Shown here: positions 44,786 to 52,192 of the stretch, piece after piece
Position numbering within the stretch: position 1 is the first letter of the stretch
Layout: each line of letters starts with the position of its first letter
Source of the DNA: Alphaproteobacteria bacterium
GTDB lineage: Bacteria; Pseudomonadota; Alphaproteobacteria; Rhizobiales; Xanthobacteraceae
Assembly: GCA_005884765.1 (NCBI GenBank)
Contig: VAZV01000157.1
Coordinates: 1 to 52,192 of the forward strand
Reading direction: 5' to 3'
DNA length: 52,192 nucleotides
Translations under genes and position numbers: made by a program
The notes under the pieces: generated by a model
Told to the model about the DNA's origin: nothing
The model's input: only the letters and a program-made list of their open reading frames with translations
Database searches by the model: none

Positions 44786-45991
44786 CTACCGCTTCCGTGT
44801 AGGCCCGCAGGCCGCGCCCTCGGCAAGCAGCGCGTCGATCTCGCTGTTTGAATATCCGAACTCGGCGAGCACCTCATGTGTATGCTGGCTGAATTTCGGC
44901 GGCGTGCGGCGCAGGCTCGGCTTGCTGCGTTCCAGGCGGATCGGGGACGCGACCCCTTTGTACCAATCCTTTTCGATCACGTCGCCGCGGTGGACGCTAT
45001 GGGCATTGGTGAGGGCCTGATCGATCTTCTGCACCGGTCCTGCGGGCAGTCCGGCTGCGAGCAGACGATTGCAGAGCGGTTCGGCCTCGTGCTCGCAGAA
45101 CACCGCGGCAAGCTCGGCGCGCAGCGCCTCGCGATTGGCGATGCGGTCCTTGTTGCGCGCAAAACGCGGATCGGTGCCAAGTTCGGGCTTGCCGATCTCC
45201 TTGGCGAGCTTGCGGAAGGTGCCGTCATTGCCGACGCCGATGAAGATGTTGTCGGTTCTGGTCGCAAAGATCGCGTAAGGCACGAGGTTCGGATGCTCAT
45301 TGCCGGTGAGCCCCGGCGGCTTGCCATGCATGAAATAATTCGCGGCGTGGGGATGCATGATCGCAAGGCCGGTCTCGTACAGCGTGGTTTCGAGGAACTG
45401 GCCGAGCCCGGATCTCTGCCGCTCCGAAAGCGCCATCAGGATGCCGATCGCGGCGTAAAGTCCGGTGGTGATGTCGACGAGCGGGACGCCGATCCGCATC
45501 GGCCCGCTCTCTCGCGAACCGGTCGCGGCGATCATGCCGGTCATGGCCTGGATGATCGCGTCATAGCCGGGGTTGCCGCCGCGCGGCCCGTCGGCGCCGA
45601 AGCCGGAAATCCGGCAATGCACGAGTTTGGGAAATTTTGCGCGCAGCGCGTCGTTGCCGATGCCCCATTTGTCGAGCGTGCCCGGCTTGAAGTTCTCGAT
45701 CAGGACGTCGGCACCTTCGAGCAGCTTCAACAGCACGGCGCGCCCGCCCTCGGAGGCGAGGTCGAGCCCGATCGATCGCTTGTTGCGGTTGATGCCGACG
45801 AAATAGGCCGCATCCTCCTCGTGGAACGGGGGTCCCCAGTCGCGCACCTCGTCGCCGGCCGGGGGCTCGACCTTGATCACGTCGGCGCCATGATCGGCGA
45901 GGATCTGCGTGCAATAGGGTCCGCCGAGCACGCGCGTGAGATCGATCACGCGCAGCCCGGTCATCGCGCCTATGGCAGGTTCAGTCGTCAT
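44786..45991 (-). CDS. CaiB/BaiF family CoA-transferase
   Basis: A 401-residue family III CoA-transferase (VIDLTRVLGGPYCTQILADH, GADVIKVEPPAGDEVRDWG). The catalytic Asp is in MRIGVPLVDITTGLYAAIGI. It differs from the other CoA-transferase in this window and has no lyase partner. ATG at 45991 matches family starts; an ATG at 46039 overlaps the stop of the GIY-YIG gene (TGATG) and would add 16 residues by coupling. Substrate unknown; formyl-, succinyl- or mesaconyl-CoA types share this fold. Confidence 0.88.
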   Translation of the reverse strand: MTTEPAIGAMTGLRVIDLTRVLGGPYCTQILADHGADVIKVEPPAGDEVRDWGPPFHEEDAAYFVGINRNKRSIGLDLASEGGRAVLLKLLEGADVLIENFKPGTLDKWGIGNDALRAKFPKLVHCRISGFGADGPRGGNPGYDAIIQAMTGMIAATGSRESGPMRIGVPLVDITTGLYAAIGILMALSERQRSGLGQFLETTLYETGLAIMHPHAANYFMHGKPPGLTGNEHPNLVPYAIFATRTDNIFIGVGNDGTFRKLAKEIGKPELGTDPRFARNKDRIANREALRAELAAVFCEHEAEPLCNRLLAAGLPAGPVQKIDQALTNAHSVHRGDVIEKDWYKGVASPIRLERSKPSLRRTPPKFSQHTHEVLAEFGYSNSEIDALLAEGAACGPTRKR

Positions 45992-46038
45992 GGGCTCGCT
46001 TGTGATGCTTTTGGAGATGTCGCCGACGCCATTAAGCA

Positions 46039-46296
46039 TCAGAGGTGCTTCTTCGCAAATGCCCGACCGGAACCCGACTTCAAGTATTTCTCGAATGCGA
46101 TAGCCTGCCTTGCATCGCTGAACGCGATGTAGGTTTTCAGCCGCCAAGGTTTGAATTTCGAGGTATGGGGAACCTCGCCAGCATTGTGCTTTGCCAATCG
46201 CGCACGCAAATCGTCGGTAATACCAATATAGAAATGCTCAGAATCGTGACTTTCGAGGATGTAGACGTATTTCAGGGCGCGGCCCCGCTTCGCCAA
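46039..46296 (-). CDS. GIY-YIG nuclease domain protein
   Basis: An 85-residue single-domain GIY-YIG protein: KYVYILESHDSEHFYIGITD supplies the two strands with the paired tyrosines, then the Arg helix DLRARLAKHN and the acidic FEKYLKSGSG. This UvrC-like short family (YhbQ/UPF0213-type) is frequent in Bradyrhizobium, often next to repeats. Its cellular role is not known. Directly upstream of the CoA-transferase and downstream of the repeat array. Confidence 0.88.
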   Translation of the reverse strand: MAKRGRALKYVYILESHDSEHFYIGITDDLRARLAKHNAGEVPHTSKFKPWRLKTYIAFSDARQAIAFEKYLKSGSGRAFAKKHL

Positions 46297-46335
46297 AGAG
46301 GCTACAACGTTGGGCGCTCGCTACGATAGAGCTCA

Positions 46336-46496
46336 CAGCCTTCGCTACGACAGGGCTTGCCGAGGCCCGTCTTCGCCCAAGCGGGCTACGACGCGGCAGC
46401 CTTCGCTACGACAGGCTTGCCGAGGCCCGTCTCCGCCCAAGCGGGCTACGACGCGGCAGCCTTCGCTACGACAGGGCTTGCCGAGCCGAAGCAGGC
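46336..46496. repeat. Tandem 60-61 bp direct repeat, 2.6 copies
   Basis: Units start at 46336, 46397 and 46457 with CAGCCTTCGCTACGACAGG and continue CTTGCCGAGGCCCGTCTCCG to GCGGGCTACGACGCGG. The second copy lacks one G, giving 61 and 60 bp periods; the third is cut after about 35 bases and runs into a palindrome. The copies are almost identical. It lies between tRNA-Ala and the GIY-YIG gene. No coding frame is supported. Confidence 0.85.
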
Positions 46497-46511
46497 GTAG
46501 CCTGCGAAGGC

Positions 46512-46512
<1 letters not shown>
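46484..46512 (-). terminator. Palindrome at the 3' end of tRNA-Ala
   Basis: On the minus strand AGCC-TTC-GCAGGC-TAC-GCCTGC-TTC-GGCT is a symmetric 29-base hairpin starting at the CCA end of the tRNA. It has no U-run, so it may mark the 3' end for processing rather than terminate. Confidence 0.45.
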
Positions 46513-46587
<75 letters not shown>

Positions 46588-46658
46588 GTCGCCTGATGCC
46601 CGCGCGCCTTGGGCGACGCGCCGGGCAACAAAACCCTGAACACAGTTCCGGGTCTATC

Positions 46659-47084
46659 TCAAGTCTCCTCGTCGCCGCTGACGTCGCCGATGATATCGGT
46701 GACGTCCTCGTCGCCTTCCTCTTCGTCGGCGATGAAGGTGGAATCGTCATCATCGTCGTCTTCGATGGTCTCGTCGATCTCGATGTCGTCTTCCGACTCG
46801 GGAACGACGGCCTTGACCTTGCCGGTGTTCTCTTCGGCGTCGGCCTCCTCGAGCGGGACCAACTCTTCGGCCTCTGCGGGCTCCGGCACGACCTCGGCGG
46901 CGGTTGCGGCAGAGGCAGCCGCTGCACGCGCGGCCTCGCCTCGCGCCGCCCGCGGTGGCGCAACCGGGGCGATCGGCACGACCTCGCCAGTATAGGGCGA
47001 GATCACCGGGTTCTTGTTCAGATCGTAGAATTTCTTGCCCGTGGTCGGGCAAATGCGTTTGGTTCCGAGATCGGATTTGGCCAC
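46659..47084 (-). CDS. TIGR02300 (FYDLN acid) family protein
   Basis: A 141-residue alphaproteobacterial protein. The N-terminal 35 residues are conserved (AKSDLGTKRICPTTGKKFYDLN, NPVISPYTGEVV), after which an Ala/Pro linker leads to a very acidic tail (ESEDDIEIDETIEDDDDDDS, DEEEGDED). It starts at GTG 47084 with AGGA upstream; the frame further up lacks family residues. Function unknown; the CPTTGKKFYDL segment resembles half a zinc ribbon. It is divergent from aroA. Confidence 0.88.
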   Translation of the reverse strand: MAKSDLGTKRICPTTGKKFYDLNKNPVISPYTGEVVPIAPVAPPRAARGEAARAAAASAATAAEVVPEPAEAEELVPLEEADAEENTGKVKAVVPESEDDIEIDETIEDDDDDDSTFIADEEEGDEDVTDIIGDVSGDEET

Positions 47085-47242
47085 GTGCGGAATCCTGGGA
47101 ATTTTGGAAAAACGGTGCTTCACTTGGCTAGTTGAAGCGCCGCTGTCAATAGCGCTTTGCGCGCATTTGACGGCCGCGTGACGCCGTGTCGCCCATGTGA
47201 TACCTGCGGCCATAGCCGCCGCCCTTGAGACTGGACACAATC

Positions 47243-48580
47243 TTGACCTATTCCGACCGTGTGGCCCCGCTGCAGGCCTGTTCCAGCGGCGCTCTGACCG
47301 GCAAAGTCCGTGTTCCCGGCGATAAATCGATTTCGCACCGCGCTCTGATTTTGGGCGCGCTGGCGGTAGGCCGAACCGAGATTTCGGGCCTGCTCGAGGG
47401 CGAAGACGTACTCAACACCGCCAAAGCCATGCGTTCGCTCGGCGCAACGGTGGAACGGACAGGCGATTTCGCCTGGGCGGTGAAGGGTGTCGGCGTGGCC
47501 GGTTTCGCGCAGCCGCGGGGTCCGCTTGATTTCGGCAATTCCGGCACCGGTTGCCGGCTGGTGATGGGGGCGGTCGCCGGTTGCCCGATCTCGGCGGTTT
47601 TTGACGGCGACGCTTCGCTGCGCTCCCGGCCGATGCGCCGGGTGCTCGATCCCCTGGAACTAATGGGTGCGAAAGTCGGCGGGAGCGAGCAGGGCGGCCG
47701 CCTGCCGCTGACGCTGAACGGCGCGCGTGACCCTGTGCCGATCATTTATCGCACGCCGGTGGCCTCGGCGCAGATCAAGTCGGCGGTGCTGCTCGCCGGA
47801 CTTGCCGCGCCCGGTGTCACCACGGTGATCGAGCAGGAAGCAAGCCGCGACCACACCGAACTGATGCTCAGGCATTTCGGCGCCGAGATCGTCTCGACCA
47901 AAGAAGGTGTCCACGGCCGCAGGATCGCGCTGACCGGGCAAGCGGAGCTCCAGGGCGCGCATGTCGTGGTGCCGGCCGATCCATCTTCCGCGGCATTTCC
48001 GATCGTGGCGGCGCTGATCGTCGAAGGCTCCGATATCCTCCTATCCGATGTTATGACCAATCCGCTGCGCACCGGATTGTTCACGACGCTGCGGGAAATG
48101 GGCGCCTCCATCGAGCAAAGCGAGGCGCGGGGCGATGCCGGCGAACCGATGGCGCAATTGCGCGTGCGTGCCTCGAAACTGCGCGGCGTCGAGGTGCCGC
48201 CGGAACGCGCGCCCTCGATGATCGACGAATATCTGGTGTTGGCGGTGGCTGCTTCCTTTGCCGAAGGTGCCACCGTCATGCGAGGGTTGAAGGAATTGCG
48301 CGTCAAGGAATCCGACCGCCTGGCGGCGACCGCCGATATGCTGCGCGTCAACGGCGTCAAGGTCGAAATTTCCGGCGACGATCTGATCGTCGAGGGCAAG
48401 GGCCATGTTCCAGGCGGCGGCCTTGTCGCCACCCACATGGATCATCGGATCGCGATGTCGGCGCTGGTGATGGGCTTGGCCTCCGACAGGCCGGTCAAGG
48501 TCGACGATACCGCCTTTATTGCCACTTCATTTCCGGACTTCATTCCAATGATGCGCTCGCTGGGGGCTGAGTTTTCATGA
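47243..48580 (+). CDS. aroA: 3-phosphoshikimate 1-carboxyvinyltransferase
   Basis: EPSP synthase of the shikimate pathway. [18 protein letters not shown] is the shikimate-phosphate site near the start, [16 protein letters not shown] the PEP loop and [19 protein letters not shown] the second domain signature. GNSGTGCR differs from GNAGTAxR of class I enzymes, pointing to a class II (glyphosate-tolerant type) enzyme. No ATG exists at the start: TTG 47243 aligns best with family starts; TTG 47225 and GTG 47261 are alternatives. The stop overlaps cmk (ATGA). Confidence 0.94.
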   Translation: MTYSDRVAPLQACSSGALTGKVRVPGDKSISHRALILGALAVGRTEISGLLEGEDVLNTAKAMRSLGATVERTGDFAWAVKGVGVAGFAQPRGPLDFGNSGTGCRLVMGAVAGCPISAVFDGDASLRSRPMRRVLDPLELMGAKVGGSEQGGRLPLTLNGARDPVPIIYRTPVASAQIKSAVLLAGLAAPGVTTVIEQEASRDHTELMLRHFGAEIVSTKEGVHGRRIALTGQAELQGAHVVVPADPSSAAFPIVAALIVEGSDILLSDVMTNPLRTGLFTTLREMGASIEQSEARGDAGEPMAQLRVRASKLRGVEVPPERAPSMIDEYLVLAVAASFAEGATVMRGLKELRVKESDRLAATADMLRVNGVKVEISGDDLIVEGKGHVPGGGLVATHMDHRIAMSALVMGLASDRPVKVDDTAFIATSFPDFIPMMRSLGAEFS

Positions 48581-49215
48581 TCATCGCGATCGACGGACCA
48601 GCCGCGTCCGGCAAGGGCACGCTCGGCAAGCGGCTCGCCAGGCATTACGGCTATCGTCACCTCGATACCGGCGTGATCTACCGCGCGGTCGCGAAGGCGC
48701 TATTGGATGCCGGCGCCGACCTGACCAATGAGATGCTCGCCGTGTCCGCGGCACTTGAACTCGATCCCGAAAAGTTCGGAAACCCCGTGCTGAAGACGCA
48801 AAAGGTGGGGGAGGCCGCCTCCGTGGTGTCGGCGATCCCCAAAGTGCGGGAAGTGTTGCTGAATTTCCAGCGCCAATTCGCCGCCGACCCGCCAGGTGCG
48901 GTGCTCGACGGCCGCGATATCGGCACCGTGATCTGCCCCCATGCCGATGTGAAGATTTTCGTTGTCGCCGACCCAAGGGTCCGTGCTCGCCGAAGGACCC
49001 TGGAGGCCAGAGCGAGGGGTGAGGACGCCGACGAGGCCGCGGTGCTGGCGGATATCCTAAACCGCGACGAACGCGACCAGAACAGGGCCGTTGCGCCTTT
49101 AAAACCGGCTGCAGATGCTTACTTGCTAGATAATTCCAATCTGGATATAGAGGGCGGCGTCCGGGCCGCCATCGACATTGTCGAGGCCGTTCGAGCGGGC
49201 CGGCCGCGGGTTTGA
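48577..49215 (+). CDS. cmk: Cytidylate kinase
   Basis: A 212-residue (d)CMP kinase. P-loop [31 protein letters not shown] (CMP site), [18 protein letters not shown] and [16 protein letters not shown] are present. Coupled to aroA by a 4-base overlap and followed by rpsA, the aroA-cmk-rpsA order of many proteobacteria. Confidence 0.97.
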   Translation: MIIAIDGPAASGKGTLGKRLARHYGYRHLDTGVIYRAVAKALLDAGADLTNEMLAVSAALELDPEKFGNPVLKTQKVGEAASVVSAIPKVREVLLNFQRQFAADPPGAVLDGRDIGTVICPHADVKIFVVADPRVRARRRTLEARARGEDADEAAVLADILNRDERDQNRAVAPLKPAADAYLLDNSNLDIEGGVRAAIDIVEAVRAGRPRV

Positions 49216-49487
49216 ACGCTTTCATTTGAAGGCTTGCAAACGAAACCGCGGCCGTTATTGGAGGAAAGCCCGCTCCCGCCCTTGAAGGCCGATGTCTCGA
49301 ACTCGTTTTTCGAGGTCGATAGATTTCCGGACGAGAAATCAACGTATCGAACGTGCAGGCATCTGCCGGCCCGCTATTGCGCCCGTCGCAATGAGCGGTC
49401 GTTTGAGGTTTGTGGGAACCTTTGAACGCTTCACGCGCGCTACGCCCTTAACCCGAACGGCCGGCAATACCCGCATCTGGAGAACAA

Positions 49488-51197
49488 ATGGCTTCGACTA
49501 GTGCTGACACTTACCATCCGAGCCGCGACGATTTCGCCGCGATGCTGGACGAGTCTTTCGCGGGCGGCAACTTGCAGGAAAGCTCCGTCATCAAGGGCAA
49601 GGTGGTTGCGATTGAAAAGGACATGGCCGTTATCGACGTCGGCCTGAAGACGGAAGGCCGCGTGGCGCTGCGCGAATTCGCCGGCCCGGGCCGTGAAAGC
49701 GATCTCAAGGTCGGCGACGAGGTCGAGGTGTTCCTCGACCGCATCGAGAATGCGCTCGGCGAGGCCGTGCTGTCGCGCGACAAGGCGCGCCGCGAGGAGA
49801 GCTGGGGCAAGCTCGAAAAGGCGTTCCAGAACAACGAAAAGGTCAACGGCGTCATCTTCAACCAGGTCAAGGGCGGCTTCACCGTCGATCTCGACGGTGC
49901 GGTGGCCTTCCTGCCGCGCTCGCAGGTCGATATCCGCCCGATCCGCGACGTCGCGCCGCTGATGAACAATTCGCAGCCGTTCCAGATCCTCAAGATGGAC
50001 CGCCGCCGCGGCAACATCGTGGTGTCGCGCCGCACGGTTCTCGAAGAGACCCGCGCCGAGCAGCGCCAGGAACTGGTGCAGAACCTCGAAGAGGGTCAGG
50101 TGATCGACGGCGTGGTCAAGAACATCACCGATTACAGCGCGTTCGTTGATCTCGGCGGCATCGATGGCTTGTTGCACGTCACCGATATCGCCTGGCGGCG
50201 GGTCAATCACCCGACCGAGGTCTTGACCATCGGTCAGACCGTGAAGGTCAAGATCATCAAGATCAACCACGAAACCCACCGCATTTCGCTCGGCATGAAG
50301 CAACTGCTCGATGATCCCTGGCAGGGGATCGAGGCGAAGTATCCGCTCAACGCGCGCTTCACCGGCCGCGTCACCAACATCACCGACTATGGCGCCTTTG
50401 TCGAACTGGAGCCGGGCATCGAAGGCCTGATCCACGTCTCGGAAATGTCGTGGACCAAAAAGAACATGCACCCCGGCAAGATCGTTTCGACTTCGCAGGA
50501 AGTGGAAGTGCAGGTTCTCGAAGTCGACTCGGTCAAGCGCCGGATTTCGCTCGGTCTCAAGCAGACCATGCGCAACCCCTGGGAAGTGTTTGTAGAGAAA
50601 TTCCCGGTCGGCTCCACGGTCGAAGGCGAGGTCAAGAACAAGACCGAGTTCGGCCTGTTCCTCGGGCTCGAGGGCGATGTCGACGGCATGGTGCACTTGT
50701 CCGACCTCGACTGGAAGCTTCCGGGCGAGCAGGTGATCGACAACTACAAGAAGGGCGACGTGGTGAAAGCCGTGGTGCTCGATGTCGATGTCGAGAAGGA
50801 GCGCATCTCGCTTGGCGTCAAGCAGCTCGAAGGCGATCCCTTTGCCGAGCCCGGCGACGTCAAGAAGGGCGCGGTCGTCACTTGCGAAGTGCTTGAGGTC
50901 AAGGAAAGCGGCATCGAGGTCAAGATCTCGGGCACCGACTTCACCACCTTCATCAAGCGCTCCGAACTCGCGCGCGACCGCAACGACCAGCGCGCCGACC
51001 GCTTCGCCGTCGGCGAGAAGGTCGATGCGCGGGTGATCCAGTTCGACAAAAAGGCCCGCAAGGTGCAGGTCTCGATCAAGGCGCTGGAAGTCGCCGAGGA
51101 GAAGGAGGCGATCGCGCAGTACGGCTCCTCCGATTCGGGAGCGACGCTGGGCGATATTCTCGGCACCGCGCTCAAGAACCGTGGCGGCGACAAGTAA
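49488..51197 (+). CDS. rpsA: 30S ribosomal protein S1
   Basis: Binds mRNA and the 30S subunit and helps initiation on structured messages. The 569 residues hold six S1/OB repeats; the central ones are easily read (DGVVKNITDYSAFVDLGGID, TGRVTNITDYGAFVELEPGI, EGEVKNKTEFGLFLGLEGDV). A GGAGAACAA ribosome site precedes the ATG at 49488. The 272-base gap from cmk has no convincing gene and probably contains the leader and promoter. A strong terminator follows. Confidence 0.98.
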   Translation: MASTSADTYHPSRDDFAAMLDESFAGGNLQESSVIKGKVVAIEKDMAVIDVGLKTEGRVALREFAGPGRESDLKVGDEVEVFLDRIENALGEAVLSRDKARREESWGKLEKAFQNNEKVNGVIFNQVKGGFTVDLDGAVAFLPRSQVDIRPIRDVAPLMNNSQPFQILKMDRRRGNIVVSRRTVLEETRAEQRQELVQNLEEGQVIDGVVKNITDYSAFVDLGGIDGLLHVTDIAWRRVNHPTEVLTIGQTVKVKIIKINHETHRISLGMKQLLDDPWQGIEAKYPLNARFTGRVTNITDYGAFVELEPGIEGLIHVSEMSWTKKNMHPGKIVSTSQEVEVQVLEVDSVKRRISLGLKQTMRNPWEVFVEKFPVGSTVEGEVKNKTEFGLFLGLEGDVDGMVHLSDLDWKLPGEQVIDNYKKGDVVKAVVLDVDVEKERISLGVKQLEGDPFAEPGDVKKGAVVTCEVLEVKESGIEVKISGTDFTTFIKRSELARDRNDQRADRFAVGEKVDARVIQFDKKARKVQVSIKALEVAEEKEAIAQYGSSDSGATLGDILGTALKNRGGDK

Positions 51198-51226
51198 GCT
51201 GTCGCTTGCTCGTCTTCTTCCATCAG

Positions 51227-51255
51227 GGGCCCCGGTTTCGACCGGGGCCCTTTTT
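51227..51255 (+). terminator. Rho-independent terminator of rpsA
   Basis: A perfect 10-bp stem (GGGCCCCGGT/ACCGGGGCCC) with a TTCG tetraloop, followed by TTTTT, 30 bases after the rpsA stop. This is a textbook intrinsic terminator closing aroA-cmk-rpsA. Confidence 0.92.
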
Positions 51256-51375
51256 GTTCCGCGCCCCGCAGGTTTCACCTTGTTTTGTTCATATTGCACA
51301 GCAATTGATGTAGTTGGATAAGGCGCCGCTCATGCTGCGAATGCAAAACGCCCAAGGTTTTTTAGGAGCATTTCG

Positions 51376-52192
51376 ATGTCGCTTGATTCGGATGTGATCG
51401 TCGATCGCCGCAGGATTCGCCGCAAGCTGACCTTCTGGCGCGTGACCGCCGCCCTCGTCGCGATCGCGGCGATCGCGATCGTGGGAGTGGTGGTGACCCC
51501 GGGCGGCCGCGGCGCGCTGACGACCTCCGGCTCGATCGCCCGCATCAATATCGAAGGTCTCATCCGCAGCGACCAGGAGCGCGTCGAGGCGCTGGAACGG
51601 CTGGAAAATTCGCGCGCCGCCGCCGTCGTCGTGCATATCAATTCGCCGGGCGGCACCACCGCCGGCTCCGAACAGCTCTACGATGCGCTGGTGCGGCTGA
51701 AGGCGAAGAAGCCGCTGGTCGTGGTGGTCGAGGGGCTGGCGGCCTCCGGCGGCTACATCACGGCGATTGCCGCCGACCATATCGTGGCCCAACAGAGCTC
51801 GCTGGTGGGCTCGATCGGTGTGCTGTTTCAGTATCCGAATTTCACCGATCTTTTGAAAACCGTCGGCATCCAGGTCGAGGAAGTGAAGTCCTCGCCGCTA
51901 AAAGCAGCGCCGAACGGCTTCGAGCCCACCAGTCCCGAAGCCCGCGCCGCGCTGGATGCGCTGGTCAAGGATTCCTATGCGTGGTTTCGCGGGCTGGTGA
52001 AAGAGCGGCGCAGCATGGATGACGGATTGCTCGAGAAAGTAGCGGACGGGCGGGTCTTCACCGGCCGCCAGGCGGTCGATCTCAAGCTGATCGACCAGCT
52101 TGGCGACGAGAAAACCGCCGTGGCCTGGCTGGTCGCGAACAAAAACGTCAAGAGCGATCTGCCGGTGCGCGACTACAAGCTGACGCCGCGCT
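51376..52192 (+). CDS. sppA: Signal peptide peptidase SppA (3' end outside window)
   Basis: A membrane-anchored serine peptidase that degrades leftover signal peptides. The frame from ATG 51376 (AGGAG upstream) is open to the window end, 272 residues. One N-terminal membrane segment (VTAALVAIAAIAIVGVVV) is followed by INIEGLI and HINSPGGTTAGSEQLYDAL. The nucleophile Ser is in VEGLAASGGYITAIAA and the catalytic Lys in VKSSPLKAAPNGFEP. It is the short single-domain form. Few residues should be missing. Confidence 0.94.
   Translation, partial: MSLDSDVIVDRRRIRRKLTFWRVTAALVAIAAIAIVGVVVTPGGRGALTTSGSIARINIEGLIRSDQERVEALERLENSRAAAVVVHINSPGGTTAGSEQLYDALVRLKAKKPLVVVVEGLAASGGYITAIAADHIVAQQSSLVGSIGVLFQYPNFTDLLKTVGIQVEEVKSSPLKAAPNGFEPTSPEARAALDALVKDSYAWFRGLVKERRSMDDGLLEKVADGRVFTGRQAVDLKLIDQLGDEKTAVAWLVANKNVKSDLPVRDYKLTPR

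Noticed and set aside
44876..46132. Plus-strand open frame of 418 codons
   Set aside because: Antisense to the CoA-transferase; shadow composition.
46336..46496. CRISPR array
   Set aside because: Units are 60-61 bp and almost identical along their length, with no alternating short repeats and unique spacers; no cas genes.
49234..49425. Possible small gene in the cmk-rpsA gap
   Set aside because: No convincing ribosome site or family resemblance; competing overlapping frames suggest chance. More likely rpsA leader.
49440..51299. Minus-strand open frame of 619 codons
   Set aside because: It lies wholly antisense to rpsA, whose protein is unmistakable; it has the Asp/Leu/His-rich composition produced by reading high-GC codons backwards.

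Overview
The window reads as a chromosomal segment of a high-GC alphaproteobacterium close to Bradyrhizobium/Rhodopseudomonas (Nitrobacteraceae). This is inferred from the proteins (PmtA-type phospholipid N-methyltransferase, DUF2244, DUF1150, TIGR02300), from the rnd-like/lptC/lptA/lptB/rpoN/hpf/ptsN gene order, and from a ROSE-type RNA thermometer ahead of a small heat-shock gene. No phage, integrase, transposase, CRISPR array or plasmid function is visible. Coding is dense, with many 1-4 base start/stop overlaps, and two tRNA genes are present.

Layout. 1-7.3 kb: 3' end of dnaJ, pmtA, an FMN reductase, pyrF, a DUF1330 gene, dapB and gpmA on the plus strand; then an HTH-alkyltransferase fusion and a DUF2244 membrane protein on the minus strand, divergent from nth. 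7.4-10.6 kb: a translationally coupled three-gene unit (type III polyketide synthase, ICMT-like methyltransferase, DHA2 MFS exporter), probably making, methylating and exporting a small polyketide. 10.6-13.7 kb: a CysZ/EI24 membrane protein, then a CoA-transferase/HMG-CoA-lyase-like pair. 13.7-16.4 kb: copper ATPase and CsoR sharing one operator. 16.4-21.5 kb: a methyltransferase, a YiiX-like hydrolase, a Tat-exported amine oxidase, a Tat-exported metallo-hydrolase and a TauE/SafE permease.

21.4-26.8 kb (minus) is the translation block infC-rpmI-rplT-pheS-pheT, with the TauE/SafE gene coupled at its end; infC appears to start at AUU. 27-31.7 kb: an alpha/beta hydrolase, queG, a GST, uppP and an NDUFA9-like reductase. 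tRNA-Leu(CAG) lies at 31.8 kb with a clear promoter. Next come a TetR regulator with an inverted repeat, an undescribed 45-codon ORF coupled to a short RNase D, the LPS transport genes lptC-lptA-lptB (LptB with a long N-terminal extension), rpoN, hpf and ptsN.

39.5-44.7 kb (minus): an Hsp20 gene and a DUF1150 gene behind a candidate RpoH promoter and ROSE thermometer, and a ugpBAEC glycerol-3-phosphate importer. 44.8-47.1 kb: a CoA-transferase, a GIY-YIG protein, a 60-61 bp tandem repeat beside tRNA-Ala(GGC), and a TIGR02300 protein. 47.2-52.2 kb (plus): aroA-cmk-rpsA with a strong terminator, then the 5' part of sppA. The most notable items are the ROSE/RpoH heat-control module, the CsoR operator that contains a start codon, the infC AUU start, the polyketide-methyltransferase-exporter unit and the small ORF coupled to RNase D.
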